From NCBI RefSeq assembly GCF_002980495.1, contig NZ_PVBR01000022.1, positions 29,269 to 93,268 on the forward strand: a DNA stretch of 64,000 nt, in the 5' to 3' direction. The position numbers and the translations under genes are program-made. How positions within the stretch are numbered: position 1 is the stretch's first letter; every line of letters starts with the position of its first letter. This document shows, piece by piece, positions 1-9,066 of this stretch. This stretch comes from Phyllobacterium phragmitis (lineage in GTDB: Bacteria > Pseudomonadota > Alphaproteobacteria > Rhizobiales > Rhizobiaceae). The notes beneath the pieces were generated by a model. That model was not told where the DNA came from and ran no database searches. It saw only the letters and a list, made by a program, of their open reading frames with translations.

Positions 1-659
1 TCACCAAAGCGATTGTTGATGATCGCCCCCACTGGATTTTCCTGACCGTCGACCACTCCCTGTTGGAGAGCAGTGTAGACTTCGGGGATCGCCATCGGCG
101 TCGGCAGCACACCAAGCTCTTTCCAGACCGCAATGTGAAGGTCGTTCTGCTGCGTGCGGATCTTCAGGCCCGCGACGTCGGCCGGTTCCTTGACCGGGCG
201 AACATTGTTGGTGAGCTGACGAAAACCCATGCCACCGAACCCGAGGCCAACCAGGCCTTTTTCGGGCAGGCTATCGAGCATGCGCTGGCCAATGGGGCCG
301 TTGAGCACTGCTTCGGCATGGTCGAAGTCACGGAAAAGGAACGGGATGTCGAAAAGCGCGAATTCCGGAGCGAAATTGACGACGATCGATGTGCTGACAA
401 CCGTCATGTCCACAGTGCCAAGTTGAACGCCTTCGATGACCTCGCGGTCGCCCCCCAGAGCACCTCCGCCCTGTAAGCGAATGGCGATGCGCCCGTTGGT
501 CTTTTCCGCAATCTCTTGTGCAAATTGCCCCATGGCAATCGCTTCAGGAGCATTCGTTCCGCCGACAAAGCCGAGGTTGAGTGTGGTCTCTGGTTCGGCA
601 GACGCCGTACCGACCAGGCCCGCGAAAGCCAGGCATGCAGAAAGCAGATGTCGTTTCAT
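1..659 (-). CDS. TRAP transporter solute-binding protein, DctP family (partial)
   Basis: Periplasmic receptor of a tripartite (TRAP) carboxylate or sugar-acid importer. The minus strand reads MKRHLLSACLAFAGLVGTAS, a clear signal peptide, and then the DctP fold with the signatures GGALGGDREVIEGVQLG, FDIPFLFRD, GLKIRTQQN and PTPMAIPEVYTALQQGVVDG. The frame is open to the window edge, so only about 219 N-terminal residues of the usual 320-340 are present. A strong GAGGAG ribosome site precedes the ATG at 659. The gene lies 35 bases downstream of the enolase-superfamily gene on the same strand, so the two are probably cotranscribed and the ligand is likely the enzyme's sugar-acid substrate. The small DctQ and large DctM membrane subunits would be expected beyond the left edge. 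The family call is secure; the ligand is inferred. Confidence 0.93.
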   Translation of the reverse strand, partial: MKRHLLSACLAFAGLVGTASAEPETTLNLGFVGGTNAPEAIAMGQFAQEIAEKTNGRIAIRLQGGGALGGDREVIEGVQLGTVDMTVVSTSIVVNFAPEFALFDIPFLFRDFDHAEAVLNGPIGQRMLDSLPEKGLVGLGFGGMGFRQLTNNVRPVKEPADVAGLKIRTQQNDLHIAVWKELGVLPTPMAIPEVYTALQQGVVDGQENPVGAIINNRFG

Positions 660-694
660 GTCATTTTCCTCCTCAAAAATGGCTGGAGCGTTAT

Positions 695-1846
695 CTAAAG
701 CTCCAGCACCCAGTGGTCCTTCACATGATCGGCCAGGCGGCTGATATCGATGTCCACTCCAAGACCCGGCCCATCGGGGATCGAAAGGTTGCCTCTCGCA
801 TCGGGCTTCGGATCGTAGATCAGCGATCGAAGCGGGTTGAAGCTCATGTCGTATTCAAAAAGCGGGAACGGCAGCCGCCCCAGCCGCGGGCTCAGGACCG
901 CAGCGAACTGAAGCGAGGCCAAAAAATTGATGCAGGAGCCCCACACATGGGGCGCAACCGGAACCTCGAAGGCGTCCGCCAGTCCAGCGATGCGCATCCC
1001 TTCGGTGAGCCCACCGCACAGCGCAAGGTCGGGCTGGATGACGTCAAGCGATCCGTCACACAGAATGTCACGAAACGCCTGAACACCGCAGAAGGACTCT
1101 CCGCCAGCCAGCGGCACCGGCAGAAGTTCCGAGAGCCGCTTATAGGCGGGGAGATTATCGTGCGAAACCGGCTCCTCGAGCCAACCGAGATCAGCATCCT
1201 TCGCCTCGTGGGCAAGCGCAACGGCATCGCGCACGTTGGAAGACTCGTTGAGGTCAGCCATCAGGAAAGCGTCCGGACCCAAGATGCTACGCGCCTGCCA
1301 AATCACACGTAAATCTTCGCGCGGCGACGCCCCGATCCGGATCTTGACCGCCCGAAAGCCCGCTTGTGCATACCGTGTTATCTCCTCGGAGAATCCGGCA
1401 TATCGATCTTCTCCGGCCGGAAGAAGCGGTCCGCTGGCATAGGTCATGACGCTGTCGCGCAATGCGCCGCCAAGAAGAGCATGGATTGGCTTGCCAACGA
1501 GACGGCCAAAAACGTCCCACATGGCGATGTCGACTGCGCTGACCGCCATATGCGCCTGTCCGCGTCGATCGGGGACCGCCACCTTGAGCATCCGCTCTTG
1601 AGCGGCACGGGGATTGGTGGCATCGGCTCCTAGAATGATCGGTGCAAGAACGGATTTAGTCAGTGCGCCGGCCGATCCGGGATAAGCCCAGGTCTCGCCC
1701 CATCCGACTGCTCCAGAACGGGTCGTCAGCTTGACCAGGAAGACCGCACGTTCATTGAACACCCTCAACGCGTTGCCGGCCACCATTGGCATCTCGCATC
1801 GAAGCTGAAATCCTTCGACCTTGACGACCTGCGAACTCCCCACCAC
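695..1846 (-). CDS. Mandelate racemase/muconate lactonizing enzyme family protein
   Basis: Enolase-superfamily enzyme of 383 residues that would abstract the proton alpha to a carboxylate, giving dehydration, racemisation or lactonisation of an acid-sugar-like substrate. An N-terminal capping domain is followed by the barrel. The barrel shows K168-x-R170 on strand 2, metal ligands D198, E224 and E250, and a probable D273/H300 dyad (QPD and APHVWG). This arrangement resembles the mandelate racemase subgroup, with Arg where the second Lys of KxK is often found. It precedes the TRAP receptor gene on the same strand and is divergent from a LysR gene, so it is probably the inducible catabolic enzyme of that cluster. 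Substrate specificity cannot be read from the sequence. Confidence 0.9.
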   Translation of the reverse strand: MVGSSQVVKVEGFQLRCEMPMVAGNALRVFNERAVFLVKLTTRSGAVGWGETWAYPGSAGALTKSVLAPIILGADATNPRAAQERMLKVAVPDRRGQAHMAVSAVDIAMWDVFGRLVGKPIHALLGGALRDSVMTYASGPLLPAGEDRYAGFSEEITRYAQAGFRAVKIRIGASPREDLRVIWQARSILGPDAFLMADLNESSNVRDAVALAHEAKDADLGWLEEPVSHDNLPAYKRLSELLPVPLAGGESFCGVQAFRDILCDGSLDVIQPDLALCGGLTEGMRIAGLADAFEVPVAPHVWGSCINFLASLQFAAVLSPRLGRLPFPLFEYDMSFNPLRSLIYDPKPDARGNLSIPDGPGLGVDIDISRLADHVKDHWVLEL

Positions 1847-1942
1847 TCGATCCTCCCGTCATGCACTTGCACCCTGGGAGATACCCATTTAGTTTCCCCG
1901 CAACAAATTAAATGTTTTGCCCATCTCGGATTGAATTTTTAA

Positions 1943-2851
1943 ATGAGTCGGATCACCATCGCCCAACTTGAGGCGTTCTTCTGGACCGCGACCACGCGTT
2001 CTGTGGATCAGGCTGCTAAACGCCTGCATCTTTCCCAGCCTACGATCTCACTTCGGCTGAAGTCATTGGAAGCGGCGTTGGAAACAAATTTGTTCGATCG
2101 GGTTGGGCGGGGAATACGGCTGTCGTCAGATGGGCTCGCATTGCTGGAAGATGCCCGCGAAGTGCTGGATGGTGTCCAGAGAATCGCATCGCAGAAAAAC
2201 GACGGCCGTGTAGGTGGCCGCATCCGTGTCGGCTTTTCCGAAGGTTTCGCGATCATCTGTCTGTCGCCGATATTGGCGAAATTGCACCGGCTCTATCCGG
2301 ATCTCAGTCCAGAACTCATGGTGTCCACCACTCCGTTCATAGAGCCCGATCTCCATGCGCGTGAACTTGATCTGGCCTTTTTAGTTAATCCCACCGAGCA
2401 CGGCGACTTCCGTCTGGTCCCGATGGGAGCGCAGCCCACGTCATGGGTGGCTTCCGCCCGATGGGACCTGCCCTCCGTTGTAACGCCCCATGACCTAATG
2501 TCGCATCCCATCATCTCTAACCCGATCGGAAGCATCAATTACCGGCAGGTCAGAGGATGGTTTGCAAGCGCCGGGCTCAGTCCAAAGAGACTGGACACCT
2601 GCAACAGTGTCGCCATGCTCGCCCATCTAGTCAATACAGGCGTCGCGATCGGCGTGTATCCCAGTAAGATGGCAGAGCGCGAATTGGAGGATGGCACGGT
2701 GCGTCTGCTGAACACCGTCCCGCCGATCCCCGATACACCGGTCTTCGCCAAATATCCGTTCGACGCCGAGAGCCCTAACGCCCGGGCCTGTGTGAATACG
2801 GTGCGTGAAGTATTGGCGGAGCTGAATTACCTGACAGCCTTGAGCGTGTAG
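1943..2851 (+). CDS. LysR-family transcriptional regulator
   Basis: 302-residue LysR regulator. The N-terminal winged helix-turn-helix includes QAAKRLHLSQPTISLRLKSL at residues 23-42, followed by a LysR substrate-binding domain from about residue 90. It is divergent from the enolase-superfamily gene across 96 bases, the classical arrangement for a LysR activator controlling a neighbouring catabolic operon. That spacer is AT-rich (for example AAATTAAATGTTTT around 1907-1920) and probably holds both promoters and the operator. The chosen ATG has no strong Shine-Dalgarno sequence, but the helix-turn-helix begins soon after it, which supports the start. The inducer is unknown. Confidence 0.93.
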   Translation: MSRITIAQLEAFFWTATTRSVDQAAKRLHLSQPTISLRLKSLEAALETNLFDRVGRGIRLSSDGLALLEDAREVLDGVQRIASQKNDGRVGGRIRVGFSEGFAIICLSPILAKLHRLYPDLSPELMVSTTPFIEPDLHARELDLAFLVNPTEHGDFRLVPMGAQPTSWVASARWDLPSVVTPHDLMSHPIISNPIGSINYRQVRGWFASAGLSPKRLDTCNSVAMLAHLVNTGVAIGVYPSKMAERELEDGTVRLLNTVPPIPDTPVFAKYPFDAESPNARACVNTVREVLAELNYLTALSV

Positions 2852-2879
2852 ATAGCGTGACCTTGCCCTGGAGACGCCG

Positions 2880-3014
2880 CTAGTGGTTTGTTTCTAACAT
2901 TTGAGTCCGATGGAATTGGACGCAAATGTGTAAAAGAAACAAACACAAACAAAAGGTTATCTAGTGGTTGGGCCGACGTTTCGCGGGAGCGAAGCGTCGG
3001 AGTCAATCCACTAG
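2880..3014. repeat. Composite imperfect palindromic element
   Basis: Two back-to-back imperfect inverted repeats. The first (2887-2943) has arms TTTGTTTCT...CATTTGaGTCC and GGACgCAAATG...AGAAACAAA around a GATGGAATT loop. The second (2960-3014) has arms CTAGTGG...CGACGTTTCGC and GCGAAGCGTCG...CCACTAG. A CTAGTGG heptamer occurs before the first palindrome and at both ends of the second. It resembles the short palindromic intergenic elements common in Hyphomicrobiales. Whether it is mobile or transcribed is unknown. Confidence 0.6.
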
Positions 3015-3203
3015 CCGGTCCTCTCCATATCCGCGAAATTCGGCCCTTTGTGTTGACGAAACTCACTGAACAGATTGCTGAATTCAGCACTGTCCATACA
3101 GCTCCTCATCGCACGCTGGCGGCTGCTTCTTCCAGTCTGGCGAGGTGCTTACGGCAGATCGCATCGACCAGACTATTCCAACCGCAGCAACAGCGGTATC
3201 GGT

Positions 3204-3256
3204 GAGGCATGGATTCCTGTGCCCGGGCCTGTGCTTGTCACAGGAATCCATGCCTC
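3204..3256. repeat. Perfect 18-bp inverted repeat with 17-nt spacer
   Basis: The arm GAGGCATGGATTCCTGTG at 3204-3221 is exactly complementary to 3239-3256, so a transcript would fold into a strong hairpin. No T-tract follows on either strand, which argues against a simple intrinsic terminator. It is probably one copy of a dispersed palindromic element. Confidence 0.7.
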
Positions 3257-3298
3257 GTCATCTCCACAGCTCCGGCGATGCAGAATGATAAGGCTGGA

Positions 3299-3327
3299 CG
3301 ATTCCATCAAAACAGGAACTGCTTTAG
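3299..3327 (+). repeat. Dispersed intergenic motif, copy 1
   Basis: CGATTCCATCAAAACAGGAA followed by CTGCTTTAG. Close matches recur at 23861-23890 (minus strand), 52358-52384 and, degenerate, 54291-54320, always between genes. The function is unknown. Confidence 0.55.
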
Positions 3328-3612
3328 TCTACCCACACAGAGCTAAAGCCAGCCGACGAAGTCGCGGAAGAACTCGATCGGGCATCCGCTAACAGAGCAT
3401 CGCTCCTTCACGGCGAAGCTGATCCATTGGTTTCCGTCGATGTTGAATATTTGAGGCGAAGGGAGAGAGCGTCTTGCGTGTGGTTATGGTCGCCGAGGCC
3501 TGCCACCGCGAACATCAGCATCCTCCCAGCGCGATGCTGATGTACCCGGTGGCTCAGTGATGCCCTTTTGGACGGAAACTGCCACAGTCATCAGCGGTCG
3601 GCAAACTCGACG

Positions 3613-4773
3613 TCAATTCCCCAGGAGCTTGAGCCAGGCTTCAAAGGAAGAAGATTCCTCCGGCTCGGCATGCGAAGCGGCATGAGCGAGGGGCCCGGGA
3701 GCTATCGCGCTTCGGGCTTCGCGAGGACTGTAGCCAAACTCCTGGCTGAAGGCCCGGCTGAAATTGGCGGCTGAATCAAAGCCGACAGCCTCTGCGATAT
3801 CAAGGATACGCTGATTGTTCGCTGGGTCGCTCAGCGCGGTATGGGCCGCGAGAAGCCGCCGTCTGCGAATGTAGTGGAGAACACCGCCGCTCGGCTCGAA
3901 CAACTGATAGAGACGTGTGCGGGAGATACCTAGCACCCCGCACAAATCGTCCGGCGTAAGCTTGGGCGAATGAAGGTTGCGGTGGATATGCTGACGAGCG
4001 CGCTCCATTAATCCGAGTCCCGCCTGTTGTTCGACCGTCACGTGTTCGGCGGGCGACGAGAGGCAATTGATGATCATGTCACGCACAGTATGTACGATCC
4101 TCGGCAAGTCTTCGGCAACGAGACTGTTCAGGGTTGCCTCAAGACCGCTGACATACTCGATCAGGAGCTTCGCGAGATTATCCGACAAAATTGCATTGTT
4201 AGCCATGTCGAGGATACCCGGCGTATCGGCAAAGAGATCGCGGGGCATGTAAAGAAAGATCGCTTCGGACTCGGTTATTCGCCCTCGAAACGGATGGCCG
4301 AGCGACCTGAACTCCGCCTTGCCGGGTTCGCTTTCAGCGACGAGACCGTCCACCTCTGTCCATGCCCGTCCGCAGCGAAGCATACCGGCATACCAGTGGT
4401 CGATAGGGCTGGCGCGCAGACTGGCGGCAGAACGCGCGTAGCTATGGGCCGGTACACGCTGCTCGACGATGAGCATGCCACCAAGATTCCAGGCCGTATG
4501 ATCGGCCTGGAATCCATCGTCCGCAGAGATGCCGTCCGGCAACATCACCTCAACAAGCGATTCCATATGCATTTGCCAGGCGCTGAACTGATCCGCCGGC
4601 GCCAGGTTGTGGGTCGAGAAACGTAAAGGCGCGAGCGCCGGCGCGGGAGGCGGGCTGGACCGGCCCTGGTAGGACGATTCGCGCGGCCAACGCCGCCGCT
4701 CGATGTCTGAGGTCCTTCCGATTGCAGTGGGTAGTTTGCCGTCTTCTTCGGGTCTCGTTGGACAACTGATCAC
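3613..4773 (-). CDS. AraC-family transcriptional regulator
   Basis: 386-residue AraC/XylS-type regulator. An N-terminal ligand-sensing region of about 230 residues precedes a C-terminal double helix-turn-helix. The first helix pair carries LTPDDLCGVLGISRTRLYQL and the second ILDIAEAVGFDSAANFSRAF followed by FGYSPREAR, the family signature. The first 50 residues are Pro/Arg-rich and the true start may be an internal ATG further in. The gene stands alone between repeat-rich DNA and the divergent polysaccharide locus, so control of that locus is possible but unproven. Confidence 0.85.
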   Translation of the reverse strand: MISCPTRPEEDGKLPTAIGRTSDIERRRWPRESSYQGRSSPPPAPALAPLRFSTHNLAPADQFSAWQMHMESLVEVMLPDGISADDGFQADHTAWNLGGMLIVEQRVPAHSYARSAASLRASPIDHWYAGMLRCGRAWTEVDGLVAESEPGKAEFRSLGHPFRGRITESEAIFLYMPRDLFADTPGILDMANNAILSDNLAKLLIEYVSGLEATLNSLVAEDLPRIVHTVRDMIINCLSSPAEHVTVEQQAGLGLMERARQHIHRNLHSPKLTPDDLCGVLGISRTRLYQLFEPSGGVLHYIRRRRLLAAHTALSDPANNQRILDIAEAVGFDSAANFSRAFSQEFGYSPREARSAIAPGPLAHAASHAEPEESSSFEAWLKLLGN

Positions 4774-5171
4774 AGAGTTCTCCCAGCAGAATCAAGCCCT
4801 CCGTCCGTTCCCCGGAACCAGAAAGTGGGAGTCATTGGGACTTTTTTGGGGCACTCCTCAACACTCCCATCGCGAAGCCAAAAATCAAGTTCTCACGGAT
4901 GTTCCTCCAGAATCGATCTCCGGCACTCCTGGATTACGCGGTAGGCGGAGAACGCAGTCCAACCGCAACAGAAATGTACGCCATGATAATTTTCCGGATG
5001 TAGAGATAACGACAATCCACAAATATGTATGTACGAAGTACAAATACCATCGTTCGCAATCCTTACGAATCATGAAGATAAATCTATCGATGACTACTTT
5101 GGTAGATCGAGGATTTATTTATTCATTATTTGCTAAGAAGAAAAGCATGACGAAAATATAGTGGGGTTATC
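4774..5171 (+). promoter_or_regulatory. AT-rich upstream region of the polysaccharide operon
   Basis: A gap of 398 bases, distinctly AT-rich from about 4980 to 5171, between the divergent AraC gene and the first epimerase gene. It contains a short inverted repeat TGTAC-GAA-GTACA at 5030-5042 and must hold the operon promoter. I cannot fix the -35 and -10 boxes. No convincing gene is present. Confidence 0.5.
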
Positions 5172-6221
5172 ATGGGTGAATTGTATAAAACGCGCTTCCG
5201 TTCTGCCGTAACATCGGTACAGAATGACACCCGCTTGCTATCCAGGAATGAGGCGCCACGGCGGATTCTCGTTGCCGGTGGAGCAGGTTTTCTTGGATCG
5301 CATCTATGCGAGATCCTACTGCGCGCCGGACATAAGGTGATCTGCGTCGACAATTTCTCGACAGGCCTCCGCCGCAACGTACGGCATCTGACGCGCTTCG
5401 ATACCTTCAGCATCGTCAGCCACGATATCATCGAACCGATCGATCTCCTGGTCGACGAGATCTACAATCTCGCCTGCCCCGCATCACCGCCGCACTATCA
5501 AGCCGACCCGATCCACACGATGAAAACGAGTGTTTTCGGTTCGCTCAATCTTCTGGAACTGGCGGTGCGTCACAATGCACGCATTTTCCAGGCATCGACA
5601 TCCGAGATCTACGGCGATCCGCATATTCATCCGCAGGTCGAGAGCTATTGGGGTAACGTCAACTCGTTCGGTCCCCGCTCTTGCTATGACGAAGGCAAGC
5701 GCTGCGCGGAAACCCTGTTCTTCGATTTCCATAAAAAATACGGCCTTGAAATCAAGATCGCGCGCATCTTCAACACCTACGGTCCGCACATGCGGCCCGA
5801 TGATGGCCGTGTCGTCTCCAACTTTATCGTTCAGGCGCTGAAGGGCGAAGACATAACGATCTATGGCGACGGTTCGCAGACCCGTTCGTTCTGTTTCGTC
5901 GATGACCTGATCGACGGCTTCGTTCGGTTGATGGGCGCTGCACCATCATTCGACAGCCCGGTTAATCTTGGCAATCCCGGAGAATTCACCATTGGCGAGC
6001 TTGCCGAGCAAGTGATCGAGATGACGGGCTCCTCTTCGAAAATCGTCCATTACCCGCTGCCGGTCGACGATCCGCGCCAGCGCCGGCCCGACATCTCGCT
6101 CGCCAGGCGCGCACTGGATTGGCAGCCGAAAGTGCCGCTGTCGGTTGGGCTGAAGGAGACGATCCTTTATTTCGATCGACTCCTCGCTCAGACGAACCAG
6201 GATCTCGTAGAGGTCGCCTGA
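5172..6221 (+). CDS. UDP-glucuronate decarboxylase (UDP-xylose synthase) family SDR
   Basis: 349-residue extended short-chain dehydrogenase that most likely converts UDP-glucuronate to UDP-xylose in the cytoplasm. The NAD-binding loop GGAGFLGSH lies near residue 36. [13 protein letters not shown] and the catalytic [12 protein letters not shown] (Tyr-x-x-x-Lys) are hallmarks of UXS-type decarboxylases rather than GalE or RmlB. The substrate would come from the UDP-glucose dehydrogenase three genes downstream. It is the first gene of a tightly overlapping operon; its stop codon overlaps the galE start (TGATG). About 30 residues precede the Rossmann core, so a slightly later start is possible. 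Confidence 0.88.
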   Translation: MGELYKTRFRSAVTSVQNDTRLLSRNEAPRRILVAGGAGFLGSHLCEILLRAGHKVICVDNFSTGLRRNVRHLTRFDTFSIVSHDIIEPIDLLVDEIYNLACPASPPHYQADPIHTMKTSVFGSLNLLELAVRHNARIFQASTSEIYGDPHIHPQVESYWGNVNSFGPRSCYDEGKRCAETLFFDFHKKYGLEIKIARIFNTYGPHMRPDDGRVVSNFIVQALKGEDITIYGDGSQTRSFCFVDDLIDGFVRLMGAAPSFDSPVNLGNPGEFTIGELAEQVIEMTGSSSKIVHYPLPVDDPRQRRPDISLARRALDWQPKVPLSVGLKETILYFDRLLAQTNQDLVEVA

Positions 6222-7207
6222 TGTCAGCGCAGCGAATCCTCGTGACGGGTGGCGCCGGCTACATCGGAAGCCATACGGCCAAGCTCCTGAATTCCGGAGG
6301 AATCGAGCCGGTCGCCTACGACAATCTGTCGACAGGCAACCGGTCGTCGGTGCGCTGGGGACCCTTCATTCACGGCGACATCCTTGACACAGCCCATCTC
6401 ACCCGCACGATCACGCAATACGAGCCCGATGCGGTCATTCATTTCGCCGCGTCCGCCTATGTGGGCGAGTCCGTTGCGGACCCCTCGAAATATTACCGCA
6501 ACAATGTCGGCGGCACGCTGTCGCTGCTCGATGCATGCCGCCAGGCCGGGCTCGATAAGGTCATTTTTTCCTCGAGTTGCGCCACTTATGGCGTGCCCGC
6601 GGCCCTTCCGATCGCCGAGACGACGCCGCAGGTTCCGATCAATCCTTACGGCAAGACCAAGCTGATTGCCGAACACATGCTTGCCGACTACGCCGCGGCT
6701 TTCGGCCTGCGCTACGTGGCGTTGAGGTATTTCAACGCCTGCGGGGCAGACCCGGATGGCGAGCTCGGCGAATGGCACGATCCCGAAACCCATCTCATCC
6801 CGCGGGCCCTGCTCGCCGCGAGCGGCGGAATTTCGCGCCTTGAGGTATTCGGGGACGACTACAAGACCGATGACGGTACTTGCGTCCGCGATTATATCCA
6901 TGTCTGCGATCTCGCACGCGCTCATGTGCTGGCATTCGACCATCTGGCGAAAGGCGGCGAGAACCTCGCCGTCAATCTGGGAACCGGGCACGGGTCATCG
7001 ATCAAGGAAATCCTTGAAGCGATCAACCGGATCACTGGTCGCAGCGTCCCCATCGAAATTCATCCGCGGCGTGCGGGCGATCCGCCGGCGCTCTACGCCG
7101 ATCCGAGCCTTGCCCGCACAACGCTCGGTTTTTCGCCGGAATTTTCCGATCTCGATACCATCGTGCGGACCGCCGCGCCCTTCTTCGGGCTGGAGGCACG
7201 GTCATGA
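6221..7207 (+). CDS. galE: UDP-glucose 4-epimerase
   Basis: 328 residues from the ATG that overlaps the preceding stop codon; the frame is open further upstream but an earlier start would run into the uxs gene. It interconverts UDP-glucose and UDP-galactose. Visible motifs are the Rossmann loop GGAGYIGSH near residue 10, the catalytic Ser region SSSCATYG, and NPYGKTK with the Tyr/Lys pair near residue 143. RYFNACGADPDGELGEWH is the GalE-specific signature. It overlaps the glycosyltransferase gene by ATGA, so translation is coupled. A second galE elsewhere in the genome is possible, since this copy looks dedicated to polysaccharide precursor supply. Confidence 0.93.
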   Translation: MSAQRILVTGGAGYIGSHTAKLLNSGGIEPVAYDNLSTGNRSSVRWGPFIHGDILDTAHLTRTITQYEPDAVIHFAASAYVGESVADPSKYYRNNVGGTLSLLDACRQAGLDKVIFSSSCATYGVPAALPIAETTPQVPINPYGKTKLIAEHMLADYAAAFGLRYVALRYFNACGADPDGELGEWHDPETHLIPRALLAASGGISRLEVFGDDYKTDDGTCVRDYIHVCDLARAHVLAFDHLAKGGENLAVNLGTGHGSSIKEILEAINRITGRSVPIEIHPRRAGDPPALYADPSLARTTLGFSPEFSDLDTIVRTAAPFFGLEARS

Positions 7208-9066
7208 GGCACAATGCGGTCAGGAACTTGGCAAAATCCCGCGATATGCCGATCGAGATAGGGATCGAACCGCCGATGGTGCTTGTGATGACGGGCTGGC
7301 GGCGCGTTGAATATGTGGCGGGAGCAGCCGTCTGGATTGCCGCCCTCGTCTATTTCTGGGTCTGGTTGCTGAAACCCGAGCATCATATCAGCGTATTCGG
7401 CTCGGTAACCGTCACCGCGGTTCTTGCCTGGGTGACCCTGCTGCCGGCCTATTTCATCGCCGTGTTCTATCGCGGCCTCAAGCCGAACGGTCCGCTGCGG
7501 CTGCCCGTCGGTAGCCGCGTCGCCATGGTGGTGACCAAAGCGCCATCGGAGCCATTTCCTGTCGTGGCCGAGACGTTGAAGGCGATGCTTGCTCAGAACG
7601 TCCCGCACGACACCTGGCTTGCCGACGAGGACCCTTCGCCCGAGACGCTGGAGTGGTGCCGCAGGCACGGGGTTTTTGTGTCGACCCGCAAGGGACGCGC
7701 CGATTATCACCGCAAATCATGGCCGCGACGCACCCGTTGCAAGGAAGGCAACCTCGCCTTCTTCTACGACCGTTATGGCTATGCGAGATATGATTTCGTC
7801 GCCCAACTCGACGCGGATCATGTTCCCGAGCCGGGCTATCTCCATGAAATGCTGCGCCCCTTCGCGGACCCCGCGGTAGGCTACGTCTCGGCGCCGAGCA
7901 TCTGCGACCGCAATGCTGCCGGCAGTTGGTCGGCGCGCGGCCGGCTCTATGCGGAAGCCAGCATGCATGGTTCGCTTCAGGCCGGTTACAATGGCGGGCT
8001 TGCGCCGTTGTGCATCGGTTCGCACTATGCGGTGCGCACCTCGGCGCTTAAGGAGATCGGCGGCCTCGGCCCCGAACTTGCAGAAGATCACTCCACGACG
8101 CTGATGATGAATGCCTATGGCTGGCGCGGTGTCCATGCGCTGGAGGCAATCGCGCATGGAGACGGACCGAGCACCTTCGGCGATCTCGTCACACAGGAAT
8201 TCCAGTGGTCGCGCAGCCTGGTCACGCTGCTCCTGCAGTATTCCCCTCACCTCGTCGGCCGGTTGCCGCTGCGTCTCAAATTCCAGTTCCTGTTTTCACA
8301 GCTCTGGTATCCGCTCTTTGCGCTCTTCATGGCGCTGATGTTCGCCATGCCGATCATCGCGCTGGCGAATGGACAGAACTTTGTCGGCGTGACCTATCCC
8401 GATTTCCTGACGCATTTCGCGCCACTTTCCATCGTTCTCATTCTCATGGCCTATCGCTGGCGGGCCAGCGGCTCCTTCCGTCCGTTCGATGCGAAGATCC
8501 TGAGCTGGGAGTGCATCCTCTTTCTTTTTGCCCGCTGGCCATGGGCGTTGGCCGGAACGATGGCCGCGGTGCGCGACTGGCTCACCGGGTCCTTTGTCGA
8601 TTTCCGTGTCACACCGAAAGGCGCATCGGAAGTGGACCCCCTGCCCCTGCGTGTTCTCGCGCCATACGGCCTCCTGTCCATCGTGTCCGTATTGCCGGTG
8701 CTGCTTATAGACAATGCCGGAGAAACCCGCGGCTTCTATCTCTTCGCGATCGTGAATGCCGTGCTCTACACGGCGCTTTTGCTCGTCATCGTCATCCAGC
8801 ACGCGCGGGAGAACGCCGTAAGGGTGAAAAGGCGTGGATATCGCCCCGCGATGGCGGCCGCTCTCCTTTCACTCGTCATCCTGCCGGGAATCGCGACCGC
8901 CGAGCGCGGAAAAGACGGTCTCGAGGCACTCACCTGGGGTGCCGGACGCCTGAGTGTCTTCGAGGAGCGCTATTCGGTCGCCGGCGCCGGAATTGGCGGC
9001 ACAAGGCTACGCAGAACCGTCTTCAATCCGAGATGGCTTTCCGCAACACCGAACACAACACAATGA
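7204..9066 (+). CDS. Membrane glycosyltransferase family 2, cellulose-synthase-like
   Basis: 620-residue integral membrane processive beta-glycosyltransferase. Two N-terminal membrane segments (about residues 40-95) precede a GT-A catalytic domain. That domain carries ADEDPSPETL (UDP binding), QLDADHVP near residue 203 (the DxD metal site), AEDHST near residue 295 (catalytic Asp) and QEFQWSRSL near residue 331, a QxxRW-like acceptor motif. At least four further membrane helices follow. It would polymerise and export a polysaccharide from UDP-sugars supplied by its operon neighbours. No PilZ domain is visible, unlike BcsA. The product polymer cannot be deduced. Confidence 0.9.
   Translation: MRHNAVRNLAKSRDMPIEIGIEPPMVLVMTGWRRVEYVAGAAVWIAALVYFWVWLLKPEHHISVFGSVTVTAVLAWVTLLPAYFIAVFYRGLKPNGPLRLPVGSRVAMVVTKAPSEPFPVVAETLKAMLAQNVPHDTWLADEDPSPETLEWCRRHGVFVSTRKGRADYHRKSWPRRTRCKEGNLAFFYDRYGYARYDFVAQLDADHVPEPGYLHEMLRPFADPAVGYVSAPSICDRNAAGSWSARGRLYAEASMHGSLQAGYNGGLAPLCIGSHYAVRTSALKEIGGLGPELAEDHSTTLMMNAYGWRGVHALEAIAHGDGPSTFGDLVTQEFQWSRSLVTLLLQYSPHLVGRLPLRLKFQFLFSQLWYPLFALFMALMFAMPIIALANGQNFVGVTYPDFLTHFAPLSIVLILMAYRWRASGSFRPFDAKILSWECILFLFARWPWALAGTMAAVRDWLTGSFVDFRVTPKGASEVDPLPLRVLAPYGLLSIVSVLPVLLIDNAGETRGFYLFAIVNAVLYTALLLVIVIQHARENAVRVKRRGYRPAMAAALLSLVILPGIATAERGKDGLEALTWGAGRLSVFEERYSVAGAGIGGTRLRRTVFNPRWLSATPNTTQ

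Larger units (their letters stand above)
2852..3612. other. Repeat-rich intergenic region
   Basis: A gap of 761 bases between the LysR gene and the AraC gene with no convincing coding frame. It holds three repeat structures listed separately: a composite palindrome at 2880-3014, a perfect 18-bp inverted repeat at 3204-3256, and one copy of a dispersed GATTCCATC-type motif at 3299-3327. The remainder shows nothing I recognise. The short open frames here are not conserved-looking and lack ribosome sites. Confidence 0.7.

Noticed and set aside
4703..5161. 152-codon plus-strand open frame before the polysaccharide operon
   Set aside because: It begins inside the AraC gene antisense and ends in an AT-rich promoter region with no protein-like composition.
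8205..9062. Long N-terminal extension of the UDP-glucose dehydrogenase frame
   Set aside because: The extension lies inside the glycosyltransferase gene in another frame and its sequence is Arg/Ala-rich nonsense; the enzyme starts at 9063 or 9099.
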